Below, one piece after another: positions 1-10,116 of a stretch of DNA of 64,000 nucleotides (positions are counted from its first letter, which is position 1; each line of letters opens with the position of its first letter). Under the pieces are notes generated by a model. That model was not told where the DNA came from, searched no databases, and saw nothing but the letters and a program-made list of their open reading frames with translations. The stretch comes from an uncultured Prevotella sp. GTDB taxonomy: Bacteria > Bacteroidota > Bacteroidia > Bacteroidales > Bacteroidaceae. Position numbers and translations under genes: made by a program. The stretch lies in the NCBI GenBank assembly GCA_905202125.1, contig CAJKQX010000004.1:1-64000 (forward strand), read 5' to 3'.

Positions 1-140
1 TGGCAGCTTTTTTCATAATCGCATGGTATTTACCAACGCTATTCGGGGATGAACCAATAATGTCTGATCGGGAGATGGAAAAAACAGTTGAAAACAAAGA
101 GTTTCATGGTTGTGAAAATTCAACTGCAAATATTTTGTAA
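1..140 (+). CDS. 3' end of an unidentified membrane protein (partial)
   Basis: An open frame enters from the left edge (first full codon at position 3) and ends at TAA 138-140. The 45 visible residues begin with a hydrophobic stretch (AAFFIIAWYLPTLFGD), probably the end of the last membrane segment, followed by a short polar, Glu/Lys-rich tail. The gene stops 17 bases before the phoH promoter box. Too little is present to name a family. The frame is believable because it stays open through a plausible membrane segment and stops cleanly before a promoter. Confidence 0.5.
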   Translation, partial: AAFFIIAWYLPTLFGDEPIMSDREMEKTVENKEFHGCENSTANIL

Positions 141-156
141 TTTATCTGAATTAAAC

Positions 157-164
157 TAACTTTG
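157..164 (+). promoter_or_regulatory. TAnnTTTG (-7) promoter box for phoH
   Basis: TAACTTTG is an exact match to the Bacteroidetes -7 consensus. Transcription should begin near 168-172. The box covers the TTG at 162, which rules that codon out as the start of phoH. Confidence 0.7.
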
Positions 165-194
165 CATCCGGAATATATATTGACAGAGAATAAA

Positions 195-1160
195 TTGATA
201 GAGAAACATATCATATTGGAAGATATCGACCCCGTAGTCTTTTATGGTGCGGGGAATTGTCATCTACTAATGATAAAATCGCTATTTCCAAAATTGAGAA
301 TCGTTGCGAGAGACAATGTGGTAAAGGTGCTTGGTGATGATAACGAAACCATTGTATTTCAAAAGAATATCGAAACGATATGCAAGCATATCCTGAAATA
401 CAACTCTATCAACGACGAAGATATATTGGATATCATCAAAGGCAAGAAGACAAAAGAAGACGCCGTCAAAGGCGTTTTGGTATATAATATATCCGGACGA
501 CCGATAAAAAGCCGCAGCGAAAACCAGCAGAAGTTGATCGACGCTTTCTACAATGATGACATGATATTCGCCGTTGGACCGGCAGGAACAGGGAAAACAT
601 ATCTCAGCATAGCCCTTGCTGTTAAAGAATTAAAAGAAAAAACTGTTAAAAAGATAATACTCAGTAGACCCGCAGTGGAGGCAGGAGAGAAATTGGGATT
701 TCTACCGGGCGACATGAAAGAGAAAATCGACCCGTATCTCCAACCGCTTTACGACGCGCTGGGAGATATGATACCAGCTGTAAAACTGCAAGACATGATG
801 GAGAAACAAATCATCCAGATTGCTCCTTTGGCCTTCATGAGAGGACGCACACTGAACGATGCCATCGTGATACTCGACGAGGCACAAAACACCACGCCCT
901 CACAGATAAGGATGTTTCTCACCCGCATGGGATGGAACACAAAGATGATAATCACGGGAGACGTGACACAGATAGACCTACCGCGAGGACAGAAAAGCGG
1001 ACTCACAGAGGCTATGAATGTGCTGAAGGATGTGAAAGGAATATCAATGGTCAACCTGTCTCAAAAGGATATCGTCCGCCACAAACTCGTCACGGAAATT
1101 GTGAACGCTTACAACAGATACGAAAAAGACACAAACCTGACATCACAACAAACACAATAA
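195..1160 (+). CDS. phoH: PhoH family P-loop ATPase
   Basis: Cytoplasmic PhoH/PhoL-type ATPase of about 321 residues, a family linked to RNA metabolism and phosphate stress whose exact role is unsettled. The Walker A motif GPAGTGKT is at residues 128-135 and Walker B (VILDEAQN) at 225-232. The PhoH signatures [18 protein letters not shown] and the [10 protein letters not shown] block follow. The frame is open from 162, but TTG 162 lies in the promoter box. TTG 195 gives [14 protein letters not shown], the usual N-terminus of Bacteroidetes homologues as I remember them; TTG 180 is the alternative. No ATG is available, so the start is a non-ATG codon either way. purC follows after 22 bases. Confidence 0.92.
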   Translation: MIEKHIILEDIDPVVFYGAGNCHLLMIKSLFPKLRIVARDNVVKVLGDDNETIVFQKNIETICKHILKYNSINDEDILDIIKGKKTKEDAVKGVLVYNISGRPIKSRSENQQKLIDAFYNDDMIFAVGPAGTGKTYLSIALAVKELKEKTVKKIILSRPAVEAGEKLGFLPGDMKEKIDPYLQPLYDALGDMIPAVKLQDMMEKQIIQIAPLAFMRGRTLNDAIVILDEAQNTTPSQIRMFLTRMGWNTKMIITGDVTQIDLPRGQKSGLTEAMNVLKDVKGISMVNLSQKDIVRHKLVTEIVNAYNRYEKDTNLTSQQTQ

Positions 1161-1182
1161 AAAAATAATAACACACATAGAT

Positions 1183-2130
1183 ATGAAAGCACTAACACAG
1201 ACCAATTTCCAATTTGAAGGACAAAAAAGTGTATATCACGGCAAAGTGCGCGATGTATACGATATCAACGATGACATCATCGTGATGGTAGCAACAGACC
1301 GTATTTCGGCATTTGACGTTATTCTGCCAAAGGGAATCCCATTCAAAGGTCAAGTGCTCAACCAGATAGCATCCAGATTTCTCGATGCCACAAGCGACAT
1401 CTGCCCCAACTGGAAACTCGCAGTTCCCGACCCTATGGTCACCGTGGGAGTGAAATGCGAAGGTTTCAGAGTGGAGATGATCATACGCTCCATTCTCACA
1501 GGCTCGGCTTGGCGCGCATACAAAAACGGATGCCGTGAAATATGCGGTGTGAAAATTCCCGACGGAATGAAAGAGAACGAGCGCTTCCCGGAGCCGATAA
1601 TCACGCCCACAACCAAAGCGGATGAGGGACACGACATGGACATCTCCAAAGAGGAAATCATCAAACAGGGCATCATCAGCGCCGAGGATTATGAACAGAT
1701 AGAAAAATACACACGCCAACTGTTCCAACGCGGTCAGGAAATAGCCGCCAAACAGGGACTTATCCTTGTCGATACAAAATACGAATTCGGCAAACGCGAT
1801 GGCAAGATATATCTCATAGACGAAATTCACACTCCCGATAGCAGCCGATATTTCTATGCAGACGGCTATGAAGAAAAGTTGGCCAACAACCAGCCGCAAA
1901 AACAACTCTCCAAAGAGTTTGTGAGACAGTGGCTCATCGAACACAATTTCATGAACGAACCCGGACAGACTGTACCCGAGATGACAGACGAATATGCAAA
2001 CAGCGTGAGCGATCGCTACATCGAACTGTACGAAAACATCATCGGAGAAAAATTTGAAAAAGCCGATGACCACTCGGACATATCAAAACGAATAGAAGAG
2101 AATGTGAAAAAATACATCGCTTCTCTTTAA
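1183..2130 (+). CDS. purC: Phosphoribosylaminoimidazole-succinocarboxamide synthase
   Basis: SAICAR synthetase joins CAIR and aspartate with ATP in step 8 of de novo purine synthesis. The 315 residues carry the N-terminal [10 protein letters not shown] nucleotide-binding strand-loop, the [20 protein letters not shown] block (about 44-63), TKADEGHD in the middle and [12 protein letters not shown] near residue 220, all signatures of the family. The length fits the longer form seen in Bacteroidetes and yeast rather than the roughly 240-residue enterobacterial form. It starts at ATG 22 bases after phoH and is probably cotranscribed. purM further along belongs to the same pathway. Confidence 0.96.
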   Translation: MKALTQTNFQFEGQKSVYHGKVRDVYDINDDIIVMVATDRISAFDVILPKGIPFKGQVLNQIASRFLDATSDICPNWKLAVPDPMVTVGVKCEGFRVEMIIRSILTGSAWRAYKNGCREICGVKIPDGMKENERFPEPIITPTTKADEGHDMDISKEEIIKQGIISAEDYEQIEKYTRQLFQRGQEIAAKQGLILVDTKYEFGKRDGKIYLIDEIHTPDSSRYFYADGYEEKLANNQPQKQLSKEFVRQWLIEHNFMNEPGQTVPEMTDEYANSVSDRYIELYENIIGEKFEKADDHSDISKRIEENVKKYIASL

Positions 2131-2166
2131 AACAAATACTTTCTCAACCCGTAGTTTTTGCATAAT

Positions 2167-2904
2167 ATGACTTACAAACAGGAGGACATAAAACCTTACG
2201 ATCCCAATAGCGAAAAAGGCAAACAGGTTGAGATGATGTTTGACAACATCGCTCATTCATACGACAAGCTAAACCACCGTTTGTCTTGGAACATAGACAA
2301 GCGGTGGCGCAAAAAAGCTATAAATCAACTGAAGCCACACCGTCCCGAAACCATACTCGACATAGCGACCGGCACAGGCGATTTTGCCATAATGTCGGCA
2401 AAAATGCTCGCGCCCAAACAGTTGATTGGAGTGGATATCAGCGAAGGCATGCTAAAAATCGGTAAAGAGAAAGTAAAGAAAGAAAAACTTGATCACATCA
2501 TATCGTTCAAAAAAGAAGACTGTCTGAATCTTTCATTTCCCGACCATACGTTCGATGCCGTGACAGCTGCGTTTGGTATAAGAAACTTTGCAGATTTGGA
2601 ACAAGGCATACACGAGATGTATCGTGTACTAAAAAAAGGCGGACATCTGAGCATTGTGGAGCTATCGGCACCAGTAAGCCACCCGATGAAAGAATTGTTC
2701 AAAATCTATTCACACACAGTGCTTCCCATATACGGGAAATTAATATCTCATGACGATGCTGCCTATTCATATCTCACAGCAACAATGGAGGCATTTCCTC
2801 GTGGTGAAAGAATGATAGAAATATTCAAGAAAGAAGGTTTCTCGCAAGCAAGCTTTCAGCGTCTTACTTTTGGTATCTGTACAAAATATTTCGCAACTAA
2901 ATAA
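2167..2904 (+). CDS. menG: Demethylmenaquinone methyltransferase (UbiE/MenG)
   Basis: A SAM-dependent C-methyltransferase for the last step of menaquinone synthesis; Bacteroidales make menaquinone, so the menaquinone rather than ubiquinone role is inferred. The 245 residues show the UbiE signature region KVEMMFDNIAHSYDKLNH-like (residues about 20-37), motif I ILDIATGTGDFA, and motifs DAVTAAFGIRNF and YRVLKKGG. The frame is open from TTG 2158, but ATG 2167 is the more natural start. A TTTTTG stretch precedes it that resembles a weak -7 box. Nine bases separate its stop from aroE. Confidence 0.93.
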   Translation: MTYKQEDIKPYDPNSEKGKQVEMMFDNIAHSYDKLNHRLSWNIDKRWRKKAINQLKPHRPETILDIATGTGDFAIMSAKMLAPKQLIGVDISEGMLKIGKEKVKKEKLDHIISFKKEDCLNLSFPDHTFDAVTAAFGIRNFADLEQGIHEMYRVLKKGGHLSIVELSAPVSHPMKELFKIYSHTVLPIYGKLISHDDAAYSYLTATMEAFPRGERMIEIFKKEGFSQASFQRLTFGICTKYFATK

Positions 2905-2913
2905 CCTATCACT

Positions 2914-3660
2914 ATGGACAAATATGGCTTAATAGGATATCCGCTGGGACACTCATTTTCAATCAGTTATTTCAATGAGAAATTTGAGAATGAGAAGATT
3001 GACGCTCAATACATCAACTTTGAAATTCCCTCAATCGATAATATCAACGAGATATTGGCATCCAATCCCGAACTGAAAGGACTGAATGTGACCATACCTT
3101 ATAAAGAGAAAGTCATCCCATATCTGGATAACATAAGTCCGGAAGCCGCAGCCATAGGAGCAGTGAATGTGATACGGGTGACCAATAAAGGCAAAAATGT
3201 GGAATTGAAAGGATTCAACAGCGATGTCATCGGTTTCACACAAAGCATAGAACCGATGCTCGAAAAGATACATCAGAATGCACTCATTTTGGGAACAGGC
3301 GGAGCATCTAAGGCAGTCGACTATGGGTTGAAATCATTGGGTCTGAATACATTATTTGTAAGCAGAGAGAAAAAAGCCAATTCAATAACATATCAGGAAT
3401 TAACGCCGGAAATCATCAAAAAATACAACGTCATCGTCAATTGCACACCATTGGGGATGTATCCCAAAGTGGACAGTTGTCCCGACATCCCATACGAGGC
3501 GATGGACAATCACACAATATTGTATGACCTGATATACAATCCTGACAAAACATTGTTCATGAAACGCGGCGCCCAATATGGCGCGACCACAAAGAATGGT
3601 ATCGAAATGCTCTTGTTACAAGCATTTGCAAGTTGGAATTTTTGGAATGGTAATGACTAA
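2914..3660 (+). CDS. aroE: Shikimate dehydrogenase
   Basis: NADPH-dependent reduction of 3-dehydroshikimate in the chorismate pathway. The N-terminal substrate domain has the paired serines (GHSFSISYF, near residue 13), the NVTIPYK loop with the catalytic lysine (about residue 65) and GFNSDVIGF with the catalytic aspartate. The Rossmann loop is LGTGGASKAV near residue 128. At 248 residues it is a little shorter than E. coli AroE (272), as is common in Bacteroidetes. It lies between menG and purM with gaps of 9 and 12 bases, so it is very likely in the same transcript. Confidence 0.94.
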   Translation: MDKYGLIGYPLGHSFSISYFNEKFENEKIDAQYINFEIPSIDNINEILASNPELKGLNVTIPYKEKVIPYLDNISPEAAAIGAVNVIRVTNKGKNVELKGFNSDVIGFTQSIEPMLEKIHQNALILGTGGASKAVDYGLKSLGLNTLFVSREKKANSITYQELTPEIIKKYNVIVNCTPLGMYPKVDSCPDIPYEAMDNHTILYDLIYNPDKTLFMKRGAQYGATTKNGIEMLLLQAFASWNFWNGND

Positions 3661-3672
3661 GAATACATTAAT

Positions 3673-4842
3673 ATGAATAACTCGAACCGCTACATGCTGC
3701 GAGGAGTAAGTGCAGCAAAAGAAGATGTACACAACGCGATAAAAAACATAGATAAAGGCATCTACCCCAAAGCCTTCTGTAAAATAATTCCGGATATTCT
3801 CGGCGGCGATCCCGAATATTGCAATATCATGCATGCCGACGGAGCCGGTACAAAATCATCACTCGCCTATATGTACTGGAAAGAAACAGGCGACATCAGC
3901 GTATGGAAAGGCATCGCACAGGACGCAATCGTAATGAACACGGACGACCTCTTGTGCGTAGGTGCTGTGGACAACATACTGGTCTCAAGCACAATAGGAA
4001 GAAACAAGATGCTTGTACCAGGCGAAGTGATATCAGCTGTCATCAATGGCACCGACGAACTGTTGTCCGAGATGAGAAAAATGGGTATCGGCATTTATGC
4101 AACAGGAGGCGAAACGGCTGATGTGGGTGACCTTGTGAGAACCATAATCGTAGATTCTACCGTGACTTGCCGTATGAAACGCAAGGATGTAATTGACAAT
4201 GCCAACATTCATCCGGGTGACGTAATCGTGGGCTTGGCATCTTTCGGACAAGCCACATACGAAGACAGATACAACGGAGGTATGGGTAGCAACGGTCTGA
4301 CAAGCGCAAGACACGACGTATTCTCTAAATATCTGTCTGAGAAATATCCCGAAAGTTACGACCACGCGGTACCCGAAGAATTGGTTTACAGCGGAAAATA
4401 CAAACTGACGGATAAAGTTGACGGCCTGAATGTGAACGCAGGACAGCTCGTACTCTCCCCCACACGTACCTATGCCCCGGTAATAAAAAAGATATTGGAC
4501 GAAATGCGTCCGGATATTCATGGCATGATCCATTGCACAGGTGGCGCTCAAACCAAAGTTATGCACTTTGTCAACGACAACTGCCATGTCGTGAAGGACA
4601 ATATGTTTGACGTGCCTCCATTGTTCAGAATGATACAAGAAGAAAGCTGTACCGACTGGAAAGAAATGTACAAAGTCTTCAATATGGGTCACCGCATGGA
4701 AATCTACGTGTCACCAGAAAACGCCGAAAGGATAATTGAGATAAGCAAGAGTTTCAACATCGATGCCCAAATCATAGGACGCGTTGAAGAAGGAACACGC
4801 AGCCTTACAATAAAGTCAGAATTTGGAGAATTTAATTATTAA
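3673..4842 (+). CDS. purM: Phosphoribosylformylglycinamidine cyclo-ligase (AIR synthase)
   Basis: Closes the imidazole ring of FGAM to AIR in step 5 of purine synthesis. The 389 residues are longer than E. coli PurM (345) but in line with Bacteroidetes PurM. Recognisable blocks are the MHADGAGTKSSLAY substrate loop (about residues 53-66), AQDAIVMNTDDLLCVGA, GGETADVGDLV and the C-terminal IHCTGGAQTKV and NMGHRMEIY segments. It is 14 bases upstream of prfA. Confidence 0.93.
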   Translation: MNNSNRYMLRGVSAAKEDVHNAIKNIDKGIYPKAFCKIIPDILGGDPEYCNIMHADGAGTKSSLAYMYWKETGDISVWKGIAQDAIVMNTDDLLCVGAVDNILVSSTIGRNKMLVPGEVISAVINGTDELLSEMRKMGIGIYATGGETADVGDLVRTIIVDSTVTCRMKRKDVIDNANIHPGDVIVGLASFGQATYEDRYNGGMGSNGLTSARHDVFSKYLSEKYPESYDHAVPEELVYSGKYKLTDKVDGLNVNAGQLVLSPTRTYAPVIKKILDEMRPDIHGMIHCTGGAQTKVMHFVNDNCHVVKDNMFDVPPLFRMIQEESCTDWKEMYKVFNMGHRMEIYVSPENAERIIEISKSFNIDAQIIGRVEEGTRSLTIKSEFGEFNY

Positions 4843-4856
4843 GTACCCCATTAAAG

Positions 4857-5969
4857 ATGGCCGAACAAAACAACATATTAGATAAACTCGATGGTCTGGA
4901 GAGTAGATACGAAGAAGTGTCGACCCTCATCACCGACCCCGCGGTGATATCCGACCAACCCCGTTTCATAAAACTCACAAAAGAATACAAAGATCTGGGC
5001 GATTTGATGAACGCCCGTAAGCGATATATCGAATGCCTTAACTCCATCAAGGAGGCTAAAGACATTCTCACATCCGAAAATGATCCGGATTTGAGAGAGC
5101 TTGCCCGTGAGGAATTGTCAAACAATGAGGAAATACTGCCCCGAATAGAGGAAGAAATCAAAATAGCACTCATTCCCAAAGATCCCGAAGACGCCAAGAA
5201 CATACAAATGGAAATACGTGCGGGAGCAGGAGGCGACGAGGCTGCGCTATTTGCCGGTGACCTTTTCGGCATGTACAAGAGATACTGCGATTCCAAAGGA
5301 TGGAATCTTTCGGTGACGAGTGTCAGCGAAGGAGCTGTCGGCGGATACAAGGAAATCGACTTTGCCGTAAGCGGCGACAATGTGTATGGCACCATGAAAT
5401 ACGAATCAGGCGTCCACAGGGTACAACGCGTTCCAGCTACAGAGACACAAGGACGCATGCACACCAGTGCCGCAACAGTTGCCGTATTGCCCGAAGCCGA
5501 CAAGTTTGAAGTGAACATCAATGAAGGTGATATCAAATGGGATACATTCAGAAGTAGTGGCGCCGGCGGACAGAATGTAAACAAAGTGGAATCAGGAGTA
5601 CGTCTGCGCTATCCCTGGAAGAATCCTAATACGGGAGAAGTGGAAGAAATCTTGATTGAATGTACCGAAACGCGAGATCAGCCCAAAAACAAAGAAAGAG
5701 CATTGTCGAGACTGCGTACATTCATATACGACCGCGAACATCAGAAATATATCGACGATATTGCAAGCCGACGCAAGACACTCGTCTCGACCGGTGACCG
5801 CAGTGCCAAAATCCGAACATACAACTATCCGCAGGGACGCGTCACTGATCACAGGATAGGATTCACCACTCATGACCTTCAGGGATTTATGGCCGGCAAC
5901 ATACAAGATATGATCGATGCTCTCACCGTAGCCGAGAATGCAGAACGAATGAAAGAAACAGAATTATAA
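4857..5969 (+). CDS. prfA: Peptide chain release factor 1
   Basis: Releases the finished protein at UAA and UAG. Two diagnostic motifs are present: the anticodon-like tripeptide P193-A194-T195 (PxT marks RF1, while RF2 has SPF) and G237-G238-Q239, which triggers peptidyl-tRNA hydrolysis. The gene is 370 residues, normal for RF1. The N-terminal third is helical and charged. It has no internal frameshift, in contrast to prfB in many bacteria. pyrF starts 5 bases after its stop. Confidence 0.97.
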   Translation: MAEQNNILDKLDGLESRYEEVSTLITDPAVISDQPRFIKLTKEYKDLGDLMNARKRYIECLNSIKEAKDILTSENDPDLRELAREELSNNEEILPRIEEEIKIALIPKDPEDAKNIQMEIRAGAGGDEAALFAGDLFGMYKRYCDSKGWNLSVTSVSEGAVGGYKEIDFAVSGDNVYGTMKYESGVHRVQRVPATETQGRMHTSAATVAVLPEADKFEVNINEGDIKWDTFRSSGAGGQNVNKVESGVRLRYPWKNPNTGEVEEILIECTETRDQPKNKERALSRLRTFIYDREHQKYIDDIASRRKTLVSTGDRSAKIRTYNYPQGRVTDHRIGFTTHDLQGFMAGNIQDMIDALTVAENAERMKETEL

Positions 5970-5974
5970 AATAT

Positions 5975-6802
5975 ATGAACAAGCAACAATTAATCCAAGA
6001 GATAAAAAACAAGAAATCATTTCTTTGTGTAGGATTGGATACAGACTTGAACAAAGTTCCTCAACATATTCTTGAAGAAGAAGAACCGATATTCAGTTTC
6101 AACAAACAAATCATAGATGCGACAGCCCCCTATTGCGTTGCATACAAACCCAATTTGGCTTTTTACGAAGCATACGGCGTGAATGGTATCATCGCATTCG
6201 AAAAGACTATCAAATATCTGAAAGAATACTATCCCGACCATTTCATAATCGCCGACGCCAAGCGTGGAGATATTGGAAATACCAGCGCAATGTATGCCAG
6301 GACATTCTTTGAGCAATACGATATCGATGCTGTAACCGTAGCTCCATATATGGGCGAAGACAGCGTCTCACCATTTCTCACATACAAAGACAAATGGGTC
6401 ATTCTGCTCGCGCTGACAAGCAACAAAGGAAGTAATGATTTCCAATTGAACGAGGACAAGAATGGCGAACGCCTATTTGAGAAAGTGCTAAGGCAATCGA
6501 TGCAATGGGGCAATACGGGAAACATGATGTATGTGGTCGGTGCCACTCAAGGCAAGATGTTCGAAGACATCAGACGTATCGTTCCAGATAGTTTCCTGCT
6601 TGTTCCCGGTGTGGGAGCGCAAGGCGGTTCGTTGCAGGAGGTATGCAAATACGGAATGAGTAAAGACTGCGGCCTTCTTGTCAACAGTTCCAGAGGAATT
6701 ATCTACGCAAGTCCTGACCGTGACTTTGCCGATGTGGCTGCACAAAAAGCCAAAGAATTGCAGCAACAGATGAAAACAGAACTTGAAAAACATCAAATAT
6801 AA
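5975..6802 (+). CDS. pyrF: Orotidine 5'-phosphate decarboxylase, type 2
   Basis: Decarboxylates OMP to UMP, the last step of UMP synthesis. The catalytic strand [14 protein letters not shown] (near residue 91) carries the Lys-Asp set of the family. The length of 275 residues, longer than the roughly 240 of type 1 enzymes, and the [10 protein letters not shown] and LVNSSRGI blocks near the C-terminus fit type 2 PyrF of Bacteroidetes and Actinobacteria. It is the last gene of the phoH-pyrF run; a 98-base gap with a new promoter follows. Confidence 0.95.
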   Translation: MNKQQLIQEIKNKKSFLCVGLDTDLNKVPQHILEEEEPIFSFNKQIIDATAPYCVAYKPNLAFYEAYGVNGIIAFEKTIKYLKEYYPDHFIIADAKRGDIGNTSAMYARTFFEQYDIDAVTVAPYMGEDSVSPFLTYKDKWVILLALTSNKGSNDFQLNEDKNGERLFEKVLRQSMQWGNTGNMMYVVGATQGKMFEDIRRIVPDSFLLVPGVGAQGGSLQEVCKYGMSKDCGLLVNSSRGIIYASPDRDFADVAAQKAKELQQQMKTELEKHQI

Positions 6803-6867
6803 AGGCCTGTAAACGAAATACGTAACATTATTCCTGAATATAGTCCGCATTTCCAAATAAAAATTAT

Positions 6868-6875
6868 TATATTTG
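6868..6875 (+). promoter_or_regulatory. TAnnTTTG (-7) promoter box for the lpx operon
   Basis: TATATTTG, an exact consensus match 25 bases before the lpxD ATG. It should drive lpxD, lpxC-fabZ, lpxA and miaA, whose gaps are 0-16 bases. Confidence 0.7.
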
Positions 6876-6900
6876 CAGATAATATACAAAGAAAATTGAA

Positions 6901-7929
6901 ATGGAATTTACAGCTAAACAAATATCTGATTTCATTTGCGGCACAATCGAAGGCGATGAAAATGCCAGTGTTCACACTTTTGCCAAGATAGAAGAAGGTG
7001 TGCCGGGAGCAATATCATTTCTTTCCAACCCCAAATACACACATTATATATATAATACGAAATCCTCAATCGTCTTGATTGACAAGAGCGTTGAGTTGGA
7101 AAAACCTGTAACAACCACATTGATTCGTGTAGACAATGCATACGAATGTATTGCCAAACTGCTACAATTGTACGAAGCAAGCAAGCCCCAAAAGACGGGA
7201 ATAGACTCATTGGCTTATATATCACCCAAAGCAACCATTGGAAAAGACTGCTACATTGGAGCTTTCGCTTACATTGGAGACAACGCGCAGATAGGTGACG
7301 GTTGTTGTATCCACCCACATGCGGTTGTCTGCGATAATGCAAAACTTGGAAACAATTGTCTGATTTACCCGAATGTAACGATATATCATGGCTGTAAATT
7401 GGGTACCAACGTCACAATACATGCCGGTTCGGTCATTGGAGCTGATGGTTTCGGATTCGCACCAAACACAGAAGGATATGATAAGATACCACAGATTGGC
7501 ATCGTGACAATCGAAGACAATGTGGAAATTGGTGCAAATACGTGTATCGACCGCTCTACAATGGGAAGTACCATAATACATAAAGGTGTGAAATTGGACA
7601 ATCTGGTACAAGTGGCCCATAACGTAGAGATTGGCGAAAACACTGTAATGTCAGCTCAAGTAGGCATTGCGGGCAGTACAAAAGTCGGCTCATGGTGTAT
7701 GTTTGGAGGCCAGGTAGGTCTGGCAGGACATATTACAATAGGTGATAAGACTTTCTTGGGCGCCCAATCTGGAGTGCCGGGCAATCTGAAAGGCAACGAG
7801 ACACTTATCGGAACACCGCCAATGAAACCCCAAGCTTATTTCAAGTCTCAGGCCATCTTCCGTAAACTACCCGAACTATACAAGCAGGTGGCAGAACTTC
7901 AAAAGCAAATCGACGAATTAAAGAAATAA
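6901..7929 (+). CDS. lpxD: UDP-3-O-(3-hydroxyacyl)glucosamine N-acyltransferase
   Basis: Adds the second 3-hydroxyacyl chain to UDP-acyl-glucosamine in lipid A synthesis, from acyl-ACP, in the cytoplasm. The N-terminal uridine-binding domain (about residues 1-100) is followed by a left-handed beta-helix of hexapeptide repeats from about residue 103 to 300 ([26 protein letters not shown] and so on). The [15 protein letters not shown] region contains the expected histidine and the active histidine is probably in [13 protein letters not shown]. The C-terminal helix ([20 protein letters not shown]) is typical. At 342 residues it is normal length. Confidence 0.96.
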   Translation: MEFTAKQISDFICGTIEGDENASVHTFAKIEEGVPGAISFLSNPKYTHYIYNTKSSIVLIDKSVELEKPVTTTLIRVDNAYECIAKLLQLYEASKPQKTGIDSLAYISPKATIGKDCYIGAFAYIGDNAQIGDGCCIHPHAVVCDNAKLGNNCLIYPNVTIYHGCKLGTNVTIHAGSVIGADGFGFAPNTEGYDKIPQIGIVTIEDNVEIGANTCIDRSTMGSTIIHKGVKLDNLVQVAHNVEIGENTVMSAQVGIAGSTKVGSWCMFGGQVGLAGHITIGDKTFLGAQSGVPGNLKGNETLIGTPPMKPQAYFKSQAIFRKLPELYKQVAELQKQIDELKK

Positions 7930-7945
7930 TAAATACCTAAATATT

Positions 7946-9331
7946 ATGTTGAAACAAATGTCTCTCAAAGGCAGTTTCTCGCTTTGCGGCAAGGGACTAC
8001 ACACAGGATTGAGTCTGACAGTAACATTCAATCCGGCACCTGAAAATACCGGATACAAAATCCAACGTATTGACCTTGACGGAATGCCGGTAATCGACGC
8101 CATAGCCGAAAACGTAATAGATACGCAGCGTGGAACAGTATTAGGAAAAGGAGATGTACGCGTTTCCACTGTCGAACATGGACTTGCAGCATTATATGCA
8201 TTAGGAATTGACAACTGCTTTATTCAGGTGAATGGCCCGGAATTTCCTATTCTCGACGGAAGTGCGGCAATGTACGTACAAAAGATTAAGGAAGTTGGAA
8301 TCGAAGAATTGAACACACCGAAAGATTGGTATATTATAAGACACAAGATTGAAATAAGAGACAAAGAAAGTGGTTCGTGCATCACCATCCTGCCGGACGA
8401 AGAGTTCAGTCTCACGGCAATGTGTTCGTTCAACTCCAAATTCATTAGCAGCCAATTCGCCACATTAGACAAAATTGAAAATTTTGTCTCCGAGATAGCC
8501 CCAGCCCGAACATTCGTATTTGTTCGTGATATCGAACCTCTTCTCAAGGCAAAACTCATCAAAGGAGGCGATTTGGACAATGCAATCGTCATATACGAGA
8601 AACAAACGACACAAGAACATCTCGACCAGTTGGCCGACATGCTCAAAGTTGAACATCGAAACGCTGAAGAATTAGGATACATCCAACACAAGCCATTGGT
8701 TTGGGATAATGAATGTACCCGCCATAAACTATTGGATATCATTGGTGATATGGCACTTATCGGCAAACCGATAAAGGGAAGAATCATTGCTACGCGTCCC
8801 GGACATACTATCAACAACAAGTTTGCCCGACAGATGCGCAAAGAAATAAAGAAACACGAAATACAAGCACCGATTTACAATCCTAACGATGCCCCGATTA
8901 TGGACAACATCCGAATCAGGGAGCTCCTGCCCCATCGCTATCCGATGCAATTAGTGGACAAGGTGATATCCATCGGCGCTACAAGCATCGTAGGAATAAA
9001 GAATATCACGAGTAACGAGCCATTCTTTATGGGACATTTTCCACAAGAGCCAGTCATGCCCGGAGTATTACAAATTGAGGCTATGGCTCAATGTGGGGGA
9101 TTGCTCGTCCTCAATACAGTAGAAGAACCGGAACGATGGTCAACATATTTCTTGAAAATAGATGACGTGAAATTCCGTCAGAAAGTTGTACCGGGCGATA
9201 CATTAATTTTCAAAGTAGATCTGCTCGCGCCAGTACGCCACGGTATCTCATCCATGAAAGGATATGTCTTCGTTGGCGATCACATTGTATCTGAAGCCAC
9301 ATTTACTGCTCAGATTGTAAAAAACAAATAA
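7946..9331 (+). CDS. lpxC-fabZ: Bifunctional LpxC deacetylase / FabZ hydroxyacyl-ACP dehydratase
   Basis: A fusion of the committed lipid A enzyme with a fatty-acid dehydratase, known across Bacteroidetes. Residues 1 to about 305 are LpxC: zinc ligands H78 (STVEHG), H260 and D264 (HKLLDIIGD), and the general acid H287 (RPGHTINN). Residues from about 320 to 461 are FabZ: LPHRYPMQLVDKV, then the catalytic H364 (GHFPQEPVMPG) and E378. Both active sites look intact. The fusion puts two enzymes that draw on the same 3-hydroxyacyl-ACP pool in one chain. Sixteen bases separate it from lpxD and 14 from lpxA. Confidence 0.97.
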   Translation: MLKQMSLKGSFSLCGKGLHTGLSLTVTFNPAPENTGYKIQRIDLDGMPVIDAIAENVIDTQRGTVLGKGDVRVSTVEHGLAALYALGIDNCFIQVNGPEFPILDGSAAMYVQKIKEVGIEELNTPKDWYIIRHKIEIRDKESGSCITILPDEEFSLTAMCSFNSKFISSQFATLDKIENFVSEIAPARTFVFVRDIEPLLKAKLIKGGDLDNAIVIYEKQTTQEHLDQLADMLKVEHRNAEELGYIQHKPLVWDNECTRHKLLDIIGDMALIGKPIKGRIIATRPGHTINNKFARQMRKEIKKHEIQAPIYNPNDAPIMDNIRIRELLPHRYPMQLVDKVISIGATSIVGIKNITSNEPFFMGHFPQEPVMPGVLQIEAMAQCGGLLVLNTVEEPERWSTYFLKIDDVKFRQKVVPGDTLIFKVDLLAPVRHGISSMKGYVFVGDHIVSEATFTAQIVKNK

Positions 9332-9345
9332 TACACACATCAACA

Positions 9346-10116
9346 ATGAATCAGATCAGTCCATTAGCATACGTACATCCCGAAGCAAAAATAGGAGAAG
9401 ACAACATTATCGGACCATTTTGCTATATTGATAAGGATGTTGTAATTGGCAACAACAACGTTTTTCAAAACAGTGTGACAATCAATTTCGGCGCACGTAT
9501 CGGCAACAACAACGAAATATTTCCTGGAGCCAGTATATCAACAAAGCCGCAGGACTTGAAATTCCGTGGAGAAGAAACGACCTGTGAGATAGGCGACAAC
9601 AACAGCATACGTGAAAACGTAACTATCTCACGTGGTACAGCATCAAAAGGCAAAACAGTTGTCGGCAGCAACAATCTTCTCATGGAGAATATGCACGTTG
9701 CACACGACTGCGTTCTCGGCAGCAATTTGATTATTGGTAATTCTACAAAATTTGCCGGAGAAGTAACCATAGACGACAATGCTATTGTCAGCGCGGCAGT
9801 CCTTTGCCATCAATTCTGCAAAATCGGCGGATATGTAATGATACAAGGTGGATGCCGATTCAGTCAAGACATACCACCATATATCATTGCAGGCAAAGAA
9901 CCGACAAGATACGCAGGTATTAATTTGGTTGGACTGCGTCGTCGCGGATTCTCCAACGAGTTGATTGAGCACATTCACAATGCTTACAGATGTCTTTATT
10001 CCAAAGGAATTTTGGCTGAAGGAATAGCCGAAATAAAAAGCACAATGCAAATAACAAAAGAGATACAATACATCATCGATTTTGTAGAATCATCTAAACG
10101 CGGAATTATCCGTTAA
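9346..10116 (+). CDS. lpxA: Acyl-ACP--UDP-N-acetylglucosamine O-acyltransferase
   Basis: First acyl transfer of lipid A synthesis. 256 residues: beta-helix of hexapeptide repeats (IGEDNIIGPFCYIDKDVVIGNN) through about residue 185, the catalytic histidine in NMHVAHDC (near 126), then the C-terminal helical domain beginning NLVGLRRRGF. The stop codon TAA (10114-10116) abuts the miaA ATG directly. Confidence 0.96.
   Translation: MNQISPLAYVHPEAKIGEDNIIGPFCYIDKDVVIGNNNVFQNSVTINFGARIGNNNEIFPGASISTKPQDLKFRGEETTCEIGDNNSIRENVTISRGTASKGKTVVGSNNLLMENMHVAHDCVLGSNLIIGNSTKFAGEVTIDDNAIVSAAVLCHQFCKIGGYVMIQGGCRFSQDIPPYIIAGKEPTRYAGINLVGLRRRGFSNELIEHIHNAYRCLYSKGILAEGIAEIKSTMQITKEIQYIIDFVESSKRGIIR

Noticed and set aside
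162..164. TTG 162 as the phoH start
   Set aside because: It lies within the -7 promoter box, so it would not be in the mRNA.
7946..9331. lpxC-fabZ fusion as a novel gene fusion
   Set aside because: This fusion is a well-known trait of Bacteroidetes and both active sites are standard.
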